This document shows positions 15,458 through 22,765 of a DNA stretch of 64,000 nucleotides, in pieces. Position numbers and translations under genes: made by a program. A model generated the notes under the pieces. The model had not been told where the DNA came from and searched no databases. It was given only the letters and a program-made list of their open reading frames with translations. Positions within the stretch are counted from its first letter, which is position 1; the number at the start of each line of letters is the position of its first letter. Origin of the DNA: a virus; the IMG/VR virus record IMGVR_UViG_3300047310_000412, positions 19,953 through 83,952 of that record; one strand, written 5' to 3'.

Positions 15458-16417
15458 ATGGCACAGGATCGGGAAAAAAGCATGGATGACGCAGCCCCGC
15501 AAATGGTCACGCAAGAGCGCGCCGGGCCGATCGACAAATCGGTGCTGCTCTTCTCGGGAGGTATGGACAGCCTCTGCTACGCCCGTCTGCTCAAGCCGGA
15601 TTTGCTGCTCTACATCCCGACCGGCGCGCGCTACGAGGATACCGAAAGCTGGTGGGTCAGCCAGTTGCTGTTCCAGCACATGCTGCCAGACGCGTGTGAG
15701 TTCCTAACACTGGGCGGGGTGCTCGATCTGGGGCGCTACGAGCGCGACGATCTGATCGTCCCCAACCGCAACGCCCATCTCTTGATGCTGGCCTCGCATT
15801 ACGGCGATCGGCTCTATCTCTCATCGGTCGAAGGCGACCGCTCAACCGACAAGGACGAGCAGTTCTACGCGCTGATGACCGTGCTGCTCGACCACATGTG
15901 GCAAAAGCAGCACTGGACCGATCGCCGCTGCTTCAAGATCGAAGCCCCGTTCAAGGAGTTCACCAAGCGGCAACTCGTCGCCATGTACTTAGAGAACGGC
16001 GGCGATCCGGATGGCTTCCGCGTCAGCTATTCCTGCTATCGCGGCGAGCGCAAGCACTGCGGCACGTGCAAGCCGTGCTTCCGCAAGCGCGTCGCGCTCG
16101 AACTCAACAACATCATGCTCAAGGATTACTGGGAGAAGGATTTCTGGCACTGCCGCTGGTACACCGATCTGCTGCCGATGATCCAGACTGGCCAGTATCG
16201 CGGGACCGAGGACGCAGATGTCATGGCATTTGCCAACCGTATCCGATGTCCGAGCCATCCGACAGCGAGCTTGTTGCCCGGCAATATTCGATCCTCCGCG
16301 AACTCGATGAGCACAAGCAAAGCAAGGCCGCACTCGAAACCGAAATGCAGCAGATCGCAACCGAGCTACAACGCCGGCTCGATGCCGAGCGCGAAGCCTA
16401 CTGGGTCGAAATCATGA
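15458..16417 (+). CDS. QueC-like PP-loop ATPase
   Basis: The 319-codon frame starts after AGAGGC. LLFSGGMDSLCYARLL holds the SGGxDS ATP-binding loop, and SYSCYRGERKHC followed by GTCKPCFRKR gives the C-x7-C-x2-C-x2-C zinc site of QueC (7-cyano-7-deazaguanine synthase). QueC converts carboxy-deazaguanine to preQ0, the base used for queuosine and for 7-deazaguanine DNA in some phages. No queD, queE, folE or DpdA-like gene is visible here, so it may use host precursor or belong to another QueC-like group, such as those of defence systems. The last 57 codons overlap the next gene out of frame and look non-native. Confidence 0.75.
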   Translation: MAQDREKSMDDAAPQMVTQERAGPIDKSVLLFSGGMDSLCYARLLKPDLLLYIPTGARYEDTESWWVSQLLFQHMLPDACEFLTLGGVLDLGRYERDDLIVPNRNAHLLMLASHYGDRLYLSSVEGDRSTDKDEQFYALMTVLLDHMWQKQHWTDRRCFKIEAPFKEFTKRQLVAMYLENGGDPDGFRVSYSCYRGERKHCGTCKPCFRKRVALELNNIMLKDYWEKDFWHCRWYTDLLPMIQTGQYRGTEDADVMAFANRIRCPSHPTASLLPGNIRSSANSMSTSKARPHSKPKCSRSQPSYNAGSMPSAKPTGSKS

Positions 16418-17001
16418 CCAGCAACGAAGCCGCCGATCGCTTTGTCCGAAAATATAATGGCGGAAAATTCGTCCCCTGGACCCGGCAAGCAAATTACAAA
16501 AAAGGAGTATATGGCCATATCATCTATTGGCCGCCTGACACCCCCAATTGGGTTTGTCACGACGAGCGTCAGCCAATGATAATGCGCGCCTGCTGTGGTG
16601 CGATTATCAACCAAACCGGCTCACGGCATTTTCACGATGTCTTGGTTCGCTATCTACGGCGTCGCCGCTATAACGAAACTGATCCCCACGAGATAAGACA
16701 ATTTATTAAAGTTTTGCTGGACAGGCTCGTCAATAACTGGGCGGTCAAGCGAGGACATGCGTGGTTCTCGCAAGCACGGTCGCATCATTTGCACCGGATT
16801 GCACTCGAACTCGCTGATCCGGATTATGCATTTTACCGAGGAACACGCCGCTGGCGTGACGACACCAAAACGGTCGTTGTCGAAAAGATCGTTGAAAAAC
16901 AGGTCTTTGTTGTACAGCGGCGTAAGCTCAGCCAGCGTAGCGATCGGATCATCGCCGACGCCGTCCGAGGACTTGGGTTAATCAAGGAGCAGAAGAAATG
17001 A
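16246..17001 (+). CDS. Hypothetical protein
   Basis: This 251-residue protein starts MSEPSDSELVARQYSIL inside the QueC-like frame. It has an N-terminal coiled coil (ILRELDEHKQSKAALETEM), a central region with VPWTRQANYKKGVYGHIIYW, and a C-terminal basic helix (RRKLSQRSDRIIADAVRGL). The codon content and lower GC suggest it is the real frame here. No family recognised. Its stop overlaps the next start (ATGA). Confidence 0.65.
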   Translation: MSEPSDSELVARQYSILRELDEHKQSKAALETEMQQIATELQRRLDAEREAYWVEIMTSNEAADRFVRKYNGGKFVPWTRQANYKKGVYGHIIYWPPDTPNWVCHDERQPMIMRACCGAIINQTGSRHFHDVLVRYLRRRRYNETDPHEIRQFIKVLLDRLVNNWAVKRGHAWFSQARSHHLHRIALELADPDYAFYRGTRRWRDDTKTVVVEKIVEKQVFVVQRRKLSQRSDRIIADAVRGLGLIKEQKK

Positions 17002-17495
17002 GCAGGATCGAACTGACGCTGGCCCTTACCGAACTAATCCAGAGCTTGCCGCGTCGTACTCGGCGCGTGCGTGAAGAACGCTGGCGCAATCTCGTTACCA
17101 GCAATCCGCTATTGGCTGAAGCCGCCGCCGACTTTTTCTTCTCGCTCTATTATCGGAATGTTCTCGCGACACTGTCAGCAGGCCCGGAAACCGAGCGGCA
17201 GCGCCGCTCACGGGCCGCTGTTTTGGTGCAGATCGAAGCCGATTGGGCGGCAGAAGTCGCTGCTACTCAAGCGGAAATCGTCAATAATCTGCTGGAATTT
17301 TTAACGCCGCTGGGCAAGCCGTTAGGCGATTGCACGGGAGCGGAATGCCTCCACATGGAAGGATTTTTTGGCCGTGTCGGCAGATCGATCCCTGCCAATG
17401 GCCGTGTGCGCGAATACCTCAACAACAACGAATTGCGCGACATGATACGACAGCAAATGCCGAGCAACCAAAACGAGCAGAGAACCAACGTTTGA
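16998..17495 (+). CDS. Hypothetical helical protein
   Basis: The 165-residue product begins MSRIELTLALTELIQSL. It is almost all helix, with RTRRVREERWRNLV, LLAEAAADFFFSLYYRNVL and a polar Asn/Gln-rich end. There is no signal peptide or recognised family. It overlaps the previous stop by four bases. Confidence 0.7.
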   Translation: MSRIELTLALTELIQSLPRRTRRVREERWRNLVTSNPLLAEAAADFFFSLYYRNVLATLSAGPETERQRRSRAAVLVQIEADWAAEVAATQAEIVNNLLEFLTPLGKPLGDCTGAECLHMEGFFGRVGRSIPANGRVREYLNNNELRDMIRQQMPSNQNEQRTNV

Positions 17496-17505
17496 GGAGG
17501 AAGTC

Positions 17506-17865
17506 ATGTTTTGGAAGAAGTTTCGCGAGGAACAGGAACGCCGCCGCCGCGAAGAGCAGGATCGCCGTCGTCGCGAGGAGCAATACCGCCAGGATGCAGC
17601 CGCTCGCCGCAGTCAGGAGGATACGGCCTTGATGACCAATGCCGTGACGATTGCCACGCTGGCAGCGCAACAGGATACACCGACGCAGTCCGCCAAGCCG
17701 ACGCCGGATACGCATACGCCAACCGGCACCACGCACCACCACACCGCGACGCACCATGCCGATACCACCACGCATCACGCCGATAGCGGCGTCACGCACC
17801 ACCACGTCGATACGACGCCTTCAATGCCCGACAGCGGGAGCGGCGGCAGTTTCACCGGTTGCTAA
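17506..17865 (+). CDS. His/Thr-rich low-complexity protein
   Basis: The 119-residue product follows GAGGAGG. Residues 1-40 are an Arg/Glu/Gln coiled coil (REEQERRRREEQDRRRREEQ). After a short Ala-rich helix, residues 60-105 are a repeated His/Thr/Asp stretch (THHHTATHHADTTTHHADS). It ends GGSFTGC. The His array could bind metal ions. It has no signal peptide. Function unknown. Confidence 0.65.
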   Translation: MFWKKFREEQERRRREEQDRRRREEQYRQDAAARRSQEDTALMTNAVTIATLAAQQDTPTQSAKPTPDTHTPTGTTHHHTATHHADTTTHHADSGVTHHHVDTTPSMPDSGSGGSFTGC

Positions 17866-17878
17866 AGAGGCTACGCGA

Positions 17879-18046
17879 TTGAACCCGAACCAGCGCGCCG
17901 CCTTTATCCTGACCGTGCTGGGCTTCCTACCGGTCGCCGTCCACGGTCCTGGCGTGGTCCATCACAGCATGGCGCATTACATACTGCTGGCGAGCTTCCT
18001 CATCGGCATGCTCGCCTTTGGCTGGATGATCAGCATCTGGAAATAA
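17879..18046 (+). CDS. Small two-helix membrane protein
   Basis: A TTG start at 17879, after AAGAGG, opens a 55-residue frame with two hydrophobic helices: AAFILTVLGFLPVAV and ILLASFLIGMLAFGWMISI, separated by a His-containing loop. The size and topology would suit a holin or another membrane effector, but no lysis gene is adjacent to support that. Confidence 0.55.
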   Translation: MNPNQRAAFILTVLGFLPVAVHGPGVVHHSMAHYILLASFLIGMLAFGWMISIWK

Positions 18047-18131
18047 ACCCGGACCGCCGGCCTGCTACCGCGCCCGGTCTGTGAGCTTAATTAGGCAGGC
18101 ACTCCCTCACAGCATTGGCGCATGCCGGTGA

Positions 18132-18362
18132 TCCGCGTCGCTCGATGTCCCTGGTCCCATCGCAGGGCACCTCACAAACGCAAACGGCCGACAAACTAGC
18201 GGTCTCAGCGCTGAAGCCGCAGCACTCATCGAGAGCAAGGGTGACCGGTTCTGGCCATGGGTCGCAGCCGCTCCGGTAGGCGATCCCTCGATTGCGCCAA
18301 TCACTAGACTATACCCTGCCAAAATAAATACTCCAAAAGCCGATTACGGCCTTGCAATATGA
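18132..18362 (+). pseudogene. Open frame without a start codon (possible gene remnant)
   Basis: The 441-base gap 18047-18487 holds a 77-codon open frame whose composition is protein-like (SAEAAALIESKGDRFWPWV, then GDPSIAPITRLYP). It contains no ATG, GTG or TTG and is closed upstream by a TGA. It could be a decayed gene or the tail of a frameshifted one. It runs into the promoter at 18352. The rest of the gap shows nothing else I can name. Confidence 0.3.
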
Positions 18363-18380
18363 GGTAGTATTCCCCATATG
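18352..18380 (+). promoter_or_regulatory. Phage promoter (P7)
   Basis: TTGCAA (18352-18357), 17-base spacer, CATATG (18375-18380), then TATAGTGCGG. It is about 107 bases upstream of the gene at 18488, giving an unusually long leader. Confidence 0.65.
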
Positions 18381-18487
18381 TATAGTGCGGCGGATGGCCG
18401 TGTGGGAGAAAGGGAAAAGAGGAAAGCCGGAAGATCGCGGAGGCCGCCTGGAGGCTGGCCTCCGATCCTGTAACCGAGGAGAGGATA

Positions 18488-18796
18488 ATGGCAAAATATC
18501 GCATTTACTACATGCGCCCCGAATGGTTCCGCAACGGCATCTGCAACCAGAAGCCAGTGATCGCCGAACTCGAGAAGACGCACGTCTTTCTGTGCGAGAC
18601 CGAGGCCCGCGATCTGGACCACGTCTTTTACAACATGCAAGGCGAGATTTGGTCGCCCAACGGCGAAGCCCGCGAACTGATCCAGAGCAAGGGCTTGCGG
18701 CACACCAGCATGTCGGTAGGCGACGTAATCGAACTCGACGGAAGCTACTGGCTGGTATCGAGTTCCGGATTTGAGGACTTGACATATGCAGCTTAA
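18488..18796 (+). CDS. Conserved small phage-type protein
   Basis: The 102-residue protein starts MAKYRIYYMRPEWFRNGI after GAGGAGA. It has the regular pattern KTHVFLCETEARDLDHVFY, QGEIWSPNGEARELI and MSVGDVIELDGSYWLVSS. Proteins with this layout recur in alphaproteobacterial plasmids and phages, but I know no function. Promoter P8 lies within its last codons. Confidence 0.75.
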   Translation: MAKYRIYYMRPEWFRNGICNQKPVIAELEKTHVFLCETEARDLDHVFYNMQGEIWSPNGEARELIQSKGLRHTSMSVGDVIELDGSYWLVSSSGFEDLTYAA

Positions 18797-18807
18797 AGCC
18801 CTATATG
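18779..18807 (+). promoter_or_regulatory. Phage promoter (P8)
   Basis: TTGACA (18779-18784), 17-base spacer, TATATG (18802-18807), inside and just after the end of the preceding gene. Confidence 0.8.
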
Positions 18808-18829
18808 TAATGAAGAAAGGAGACCGACC

Positions 18830-19297
18830 ATGACGTTGTTCATCGATCTAGATGGCGTCTTGGCCGATATGGACTCGGCCTACGAGGCCCTCACTGGAAT
18901 ACGGCTCGACAAGCTGATCGACAATGTGGACTGGGCAGCGGTCGCCGCTGAACCCGACTTCTACGCCAATCTGTCGCCCATGCCGGATATGGAAGCCCTT
19001 TGGGCCTACGCTTCGACGTGGCCCGACGTGGTGGTACTGACCGGTGTGCCAAAGGCCGTGCCTGCCTCGACAGCGGATAAGCGGGCGTGGGTCACCAAGC
19101 ATCTCGGGGCGCACGTGCGGATGATCGCCTGTGCCTCCAAGGACAAGAGCCGGTACGCCAAGGCTGGCGACATCTTGGTGGATGATTGGACGCGGTATCG
19201 GTCGCACTGGCTGAAGATTGGCGGCATCTGGATCACACACACTAGCGCTGCTTCCTCGATCGCCGCACTAAAGGAGCTAGCATGGGCAACGCTCTAA
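18830..19297 (+). CDS. HAD-type 5'(3')-deoxyribonucleotidase
   Basis: The 155-residue protein starts after AAAGGAGA. It has the HAD nucleophile motif DLDGVLADM (6-14; D6 and D8), VVVLTGVP (motif II), a KDKSRYA region (motif III lysine) and ILVDDW (motif IV acidic pair). This set matches 5'(3')-deoxyribonucleotidases, which dephosphorylate deoxynucleoside monophosphates and adjust nucleotide pools in infected cells. Length suits the family. Its end overlaps the next gene by 16 bases. Confidence 0.8.
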   Translation: MTLFIDLDGVLADMDSAYEALTGIRLDKLIDNVDWAAVAAEPDFYANLSPMPDMEALWAYASTWPDVVVLTGVPKAVPASTADKRAWVTKHLGAHVRMIACASKDKSRYAKAGDILVDDWTRYRSHWLKIGGIWITHTSAASSIAALKELAWATL

Positions 19298-19497
19298 GCT
19301 ACCACCCGAACAGCCAGAAGCTGATCCAGGTTAAACGGAACGGCGTGCATCTGTGCTGGATCGATCGGTCCTATGTGCGGCCGGCCACGGGCTTGAACCG
19401 GCCACGGTCCGTTAAATGGGAAACGCTGGTCAACGGCGTCACCATGCGGGCGCGGAGCCTCAGCGCCTTAAAGGCGAAACTGGGAGATTTGCCATGA
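19282..19497 (+). CDS. Small basic protein
   Basis: A 71-residue protein (MGNALSYHPNSQKLIQV) with many Arg and Lys and no recognised domain. An AAGGAGC ribosome site lies within the preceding gene. It overlaps the preceding gene by 16 bases and the next by 4, so it is probably part of one operon with the nucleotidase. Confidence 0.65.
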   Translation: MGNALSYHPNSQKLIQVKRNGVHLCWIDRSYVRPATGLNRPRSVKWETLVNGVTMRARSLSALKAKLGDLP

Positions 19498-19646
19498 AAA
19501 AGCTGCTGTGCCAGTGGTTCCTGCTGTGCCGCAACGTCGCTACCACGACGCTGATGCATCCGGTGCTGGGCCGCGTGAAAGTCTGCGAGCGCTGCGCCAA
19601 GAAGACGGCGCGGCTCGAAGCAGCGGCAGAACGGCGGGCGGCATGA
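19494..19646 (+). CDS. Small Cys-rich protein
   Basis: A 50-residue frame (MKKLLCQWFLLCRNVAT) overlaps both neighbours by four bases. Four cysteines (C6, C12 and a CERC pair) may bind metal. The Ala/Arg tail is helical. Function unknown. Confidence 0.6.
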   Translation: MKKLLCQWFLLCRNVATTTLMHPVLGRVKVCERCAKKTARLEAAAERRAA

Positions 19647-19843
19647 CCGATCGCGCCGACTACCGCGAAAGCTACATCGTCATCTGCCGCGACGACGGCA
19701 CCGAGGATTGTCCCGGTGCCTACGTCCTGGCAACGCGGCGCGTCTTTGCCGATCTGGCCACGGCCGAACACTACGCCAGCGGCGTCGCCGCTGGCCGCAC
19801 GCCGATCGTGGTCGCCGGTCGCTGGCACCAACTGAGGTTCTGA
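19643..19843 (+). CDS. Small hypothetical protein
   Basis: The 66-residue protein (MTDRADYRESYIVICRDDG) ends ARTPIVVAGRWHQLRF-like in beta-rich style and overlaps the preceding stop (ATGA). It closes the 18830-19843 operon; a long hairpin begins at the next base. Function unknown. Confidence 0.6.
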   Translation: MTDRADYRESYIVICRDDGTEDCPGAYVLATRRVFADLATAEHYASGVAAGRTPIVVAGRWHQLRF

Positions 19844-19883
19844 CTGTAAGATTTCCTGACGAGACTGTCAGATAATCTTACAG
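19844..19883 (+). other. Long nested perfect hairpin
   Basis: CTGTAAGATT and AATCTTACAG form a 10-bp outer stem. Inside, CTGAC-GAGACT-GTCAG forms a 5-bp inner stem, with 2-base bulges on both sides. It begins directly after a stop codon. There is no long T-tract (CAGTTTACAG follows), so it may be a weak terminator, an RNA stability element or a protein site. Confidence 0.65.
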
Positions 19884-19951
19884 TTTACAGGGAGATATCA
19901 GCGGGAAGCGTTGAAATCCCTAGATTATTGGCTTGGCCCGCTGCATGCATA

Positions 19952-19995
19952 CCTCTCTCGATGTCTGGACATCCAGGCATCTCATGCATGAGAGG
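19952..19995 (+). promoter_or_regulatory. Leader fold that can hide the Shine-Dalgarno of the PEP-CTERM gene
   Basis: CCTCTC (19952-19957) is complementary to GAGAGG (19990-19995), which is the Shine-Dalgarno of the gene at 20001. Between them GATG-T-CTGG and CCAG-G-CATC form an inner stem. A palindrome CTCATGCATGAG (19981-19992) overlaps the site. This could control translation or bind a protein. No TATATG-type promoter is seen in this gap. Confidence 0.4.
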
Positions 19996-20000
19996 AAACC

Positions 20001-20750
20001 ATGATTAAGTATCTAACGCTTGCCGGGGCCTTGCTAGCCTCGACCGCGTTGACCCTACCGGCCAACGCGACATTGCAAATCTCTGCCGACATCAACGGCA
20101 CGAGCTTTACCTGCGCCGACCAAGCCGCTTGCGACACCAACAACGCTGTCGGGCAGTTGCAGATCGCCAATCAGACGATTGCCGGTGTGCAGTTCCTCGG
20201 CTCGGCACAGACGCAGGTGATCGGCCCGTCGAACTCGCTGAACACGTCGTCGTTTCAGGTGATCAACAACAACACGGGCACGGTCTCGATCCAGCTTGCC
20301 GTGAGCGGGACCAGTTTCCTTGGTCCGGTGACGGCGTTCACCGCGAGCGGTGCCGGGACGTTCCAATCCGGTATCGGCTCCAGCGTCACCGAGACATTCT
20401 TTGGTGATGCAACGAACACGCAAGGCGCGGACACCCCGACCGATCTGCCGGGTTCCTTGCTCGCGACCTTGACGCACGCCGCCGTGGTCGATCCTGACTC
20501 GTTCTCGCAGAACTTCTCAGGTGTGTTCGACAGCACCGGTCCCTACTCCCTGTCGGAGGGGACGACCGGTACGCTGATCGCTGGTGCGTCGCTGGTTGGG
20601 CGCACGCAGTCCATCGTTACCACGCAAGCCGTGCCGGAACCGGCGTCGTTGGCAATCTTCGGCTCCGCGCTGCTCGGTATGGGCGTCGTGGGCCGTCTGC
20701 GCCGTCGCAAGAATGGCAAGACCGATCTAAGCGGCACGTCCGCCGCTTAG
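20001..20750 (+). CDS. Secreted protein with PEP-CTERM sorting signal (1)
   Basis: The 249-residue protein starts with a signal peptide (YLTLAGALLASTALTLPANA, cleavage likely after ANA). Residues 25-205 are beta-rich, Ser/Thr/Asn-rich and acidic. The C-terminus has the exosortase signal: VPEPASLAIFGSALLGMG, a hydrophobic helix, then RLRRRK and a short tail. In bacteria such proteins are anchored or released at the cell surface by exosortase, often with exopolysaccharide. No exosortase is in the window, so the host would have to supply it. Very unusual in a phage. It looks like a paralogue or co-acquired partner of the next gene. Confidence 0.85.
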   Translation: MIKYLTLAGALLASTALTLPANATLQISADINGTSFTCADQAACDTNNAVGQLQIANQTIAGVQFLGSAQTQVIGPSNSLNTSSFQVINNNTGTVSIQLAVSGTSFLGPVTAFTASGAGTFQSGIGSSVTETFFGDATNTQGADTPTDLPGSLLATLTHAAVVDPDSFSQNFSGVFDSTGPYSLSEGTTGTLIAGASLVGRTQSIVTTQAVPEPASLAIFGSALLGMGVVGRLRRRKNGKTDLSGTSAA

Positions 20751-20757
20751 TACAACC

Positions 20758-20787
20758 GGGGGCGGGGGCAATCTCCCGTCCCCTTTT
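20758..20787 (+). terminator. Probable intrinsic terminator
   Basis: GGGGGCGGG pairs with CCCGTCCCC around an 8-base loop, followed by TTTT. It lies between the two PEP-CTERM genes. Confidence 0.65.
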
Positions 20788-20809
20788 ATGGGGACAAGGA
20801 AAAGGGAAC

Positions 20810-21568
20810 ATGAAGAAATTTACGTTACTGATGGCAGGCGCTGCGGCGGGGGCCTTACTAGCCTTTGCCCCTGCGACTGCCGACGCGGCGGTACTGCTTT
20901 CACTCAGTGACGCGCTCGGCAACTGCGGCGGGGCCTGTCAAGGCCTCACCTATACGCTGGAAGAGGAAATTCCAAATCCTCTCCAGCCGCTGACCGCTGA
21001 ATTTGCCCTGCTGATCACCGGGGAAAATTCAGGCACCGACACGATCGGCGGACGCACTGGCATCAACGCCATTTCGTTCAACACGGTGTCGAATAACAAC
21101 CCGGCTTCGGGCGCGTTCGTGGGGACGCTCATCAACGGCGTCACCACGCTCGGCACGGCTGGGTTCCTCTTCAAGCCGGGCGGGCTGTCGTCATCGGGCT
21201 GCGATGGGAACGGTGGTTTCTACTGCTTCGACAACACCGCCATCCCGCCGATCCCGGCGTCGCCGCTGATCACCGGGCCGGTTGTCCTCGCGTTTGAGGC
21301 AACGCTGGACGCCGGTAGTTCATGGACCGACTACACCACGGCACTGAAGATCGATTGGGTTGGTCCAAATCAGAACAACTACAGTCTGGTGTCGAAGGAT
21401 ATCCCGGTCAACAGCAACGACTGCCCGGACTGCGTGATCAATCCGACCGGTGTCCCAGTTCCGGAACCCGGCTCGCTCGCTATCTTTGGCGCGGCGCTGC
21501 TCGGCTTCGGTGCGGTCGGCTGGTATCGCCGCCGCAAGGACAGCGGCATCGACGGCGCTGCTGCATAA
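20810..21568 (+). CDS. Secreted protein with PEP-CTERM sorting signal (2)
   Basis: The 252-residue protein starts after GGGAAC with a signal peptide (LLMAGAAAGALLAFAPATA, cleavage near ADA). Its mature part is beta-rich with two Cys pairs (NCGGACQG, CPDC) that could form disulfides outside the cell. The C-terminus is VPEPGSLAIFGAALLGFG, a hydrophobic helix and YRRRK. The body differs from its neighbour while the sorting signal is near-identical. As both are exported, a surface role such as receptor masking, biofilm change or exclusion of other phages is possible. That is inference. Confidence 0.85.
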   Translation: MKKFTLLMAGAAAGALLAFAPATADAAVLLSLSDALGNCGGACQGLTYTLEEEIPNPLQPLTAEFALLITGENSGTDTIGGRTGINAISFNTVSNNNPASGAFVGTLINGVTTLGTAGFLFKPGGLSSSGCDGNGGFYCFDNTAIPPIPASPLITGPVVLAFEATLDAGSSWTDYTTALKIDWVGPNQNNYSLVSKDIPVNSNDCPDCVINPTGVPVPEPGSLAIFGAALLGFGAVGWYRRRKDSGIDGAAA

Positions 21569-21590
21569 AGCACCTTCTGCGAACTCCAAA

Positions 21591-21617
21591 GAGCGGCCTC
21601 GGGCCGCTCTTTTTTTT
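21591..21617 (+). terminator. Intrinsic terminator
   Basis: GAGCGGCC-TCG-GGCCGCTC (8 perfect pairs) followed by eight T. It ends the PEP-CTERM unit just before promoter P9. Confidence 0.9.
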
Positions 21618-21638
21618 AACTCTTTTGCCGACACCGAC

Positions 21639-21667
21639 TTGACATATAGCGGTATCTCCCCTATATA
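21639..21667 (+). promoter_or_regulatory. Phage promoter (P9)
   Basis: TTGACA (21639-21644), 17-base spacer, TATATA (21662-21667), then AAGCGAAGGGAGA, nearly the same leader as promoter P4. Confidence 0.85.
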
Positions 21668-21688
21668 TAAAGCGAAGGGAGACCGGTG

Positions 21689-21886
21689 ATGTTTTTAGAA
21701 CCCTCTGAGATGAATGTCGAAATGGCCATGGAATGGGTAATGGCTGGTCTCGGCAAGCTCTACAGCAACGAGCGGGCCGCGAAATTCGCGGAGAAGTTCG
21801 AAGCCTGGGCCTACAAGGCCGAGGCCGAGAAGGCAGGCTGGAAATTCCCCGCCGCCCCCAGCGCCGCCCCTTGGGCGCTGGCCTGA
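21689..21886 (+). CDS. Small helical protein
   Basis: The 65-residue protein starts MFLEPSEMNVEMAMEWV after AAGGGAGA and has a long amphipathic helix (ERAAKFAEKFEAWAYKAEAE) and a Pro/Ala tail. It is the first gene behind P9. Function unknown. Confidence 0.65.
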   Translation: MFLEPSEMNVEMAMEWVMAGLGKLYSNERAAKFAEKFEAWAYKAEAEKAGWKFPAAPSAAPWALA

Positions 21887-21904
21887 CCGAGAGGAGAGAC
21901 TGCC

Positions 21905-22096
21905 ATGAAGCTCAATTACAAAAAGATCACCGCCGCCGCCGTCAAGGCCATGAAGGGCCTAGCAAGCCCTGGCTGGTGCGTGAAATGCGGCAAGGAACAC
22001 AAGGGCATCGAGCCTGACGCGCGGAAATATCCCTGCGCGAAATGCGGTTCCGCCAGCGTCTACGGCGCTGAGGAACTGGTTTTGATGCTGTCCTAG
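21905..22096 (+). CDS. Small zinc-ribbon protein
   Basis: The 63-residue protein follows GAGGAGA. It has WCVKCGKEHKG and YPCAKCGSASVYG, two CxxCG knuckles about 20 residues apart, the classic zinc-ribbon. The N-terminal part is basic. Probably a nucleic-acid or protein-binding regulator. Confidence 0.7.
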   Translation: MKLNYKKITAAAVKAMKGLASPGWCVKCGKEHKGIEPDARKYPCAKCGSASVYGAEELVLMLS

Positions 22097-22117
22097 CCGA
22101 TCACAGAGGAGATTGCC

Positions 22118-22276
22118 ATGACCAAATTTATCGAGTTGGTAACAGCGTACTCCCGGCTAACCGCTGCTGAGTTGGAGTCCTATCTCGAATTACGGCATCT
22201 ATTGGAAACCGAGCAGGTTCGGGCAATACTCTTTATTAAGTCGCGGAACATCAGCGTGGAGAGGAAGACACCATGA
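22118..22276 (+). CDS. Mini-protein
   Basis: A 52-residue frame starts MTKFIELVTAYSRLTAAEL after AGAGGAGA and overlaps the next start (ATGA). It is mostly helical with Leu/Glu periodicity (ELESYLELRHLLETEQVR). Function unknown. Confidence 0.6.
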   Translation: MTKFIELVTAYSRLTAAELESYLELRHLLETEQVRAILFIKSRNISVERKTP

Positions 22277-22662
22277 CCAAATATCTCGAAGCTACCGATC
22301 CCGGTGCGTTCACCGATCGGGCACGGAAGAGCGCCCAGCCGGGCTACGGCTACACCGCACGGTGTCCGCTGTGCCGGGGCTACGGTGGCTGGAACCTAAA
22401 GCTAAACGCCTATCGGCTCCCGGCCGGTCAGCGGAACACCAAGGCCAATCGGGCGGCGTACTGCCATTTCTCCTGCTGCTGCTCGCAGTGCAACGGCTGG
22501 GGCTGGGTCCATCCATCAAACGTCGCGTGCGTCCATGAATGGCAGGAAGTCTCCGCTGCCAAGGCGGCAGAACTGGGCGTCCCGCATTTCGGCAACTGCT
22601 ACCACGTCTACGTCTGCACCAAGGGCTGCGGGCGGACGCGGGCGACCGACAGTAGCGGTTAG
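22273..22662 (+). CDS. Multi-zinc-knuckle (DnaJ-type) protein
   Basis: This 129-residue protein has RCPLCRGYGGW (CxxCxGxG) near residue 30, CCCSQCNGWGWV near 68 and later CVHEW, CYHVYVC and GCG. Multiple CxxC pairs point to two or more zinc sites. The CxxCxGxG type matches that of the gene at 12545. Function unknown. A terminator follows. Confidence 0.7.
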   Translation: MTKYLEATDPGAFTDRARKSAQPGYGYTARCPLCRGYGGWNLKLNAYRLPAGQRNTKANRAAYCHFSCCCSQCNGWGWVHPSNVACVHEWQEVSAAKAAELGVPHFGNCYHVYVCTKGCGRTRATDSSG

Positions 22663-22718
22663 GAGCGCGAAAAGAAGCGCGCGAAACGCGCGGCCCGCGC
22701 AAACCGCGCGAACCCAAA

Positions 22719-22743
22719 GAGAGGCTGAGGCCTCTCTTTTTTT
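22719..22743 (+). terminator. Intrinsic terminator
   Basis: GAGAGGC and GCCTCTC pair around TGAG and are followed by seven T. It is preceded by a GCGCG-rich stretch (22672-22712) that could form further stems. Confidence 0.85.
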
Positions 22744-22765
22744 GCCCGAAGAGTTATTTCCCCTG

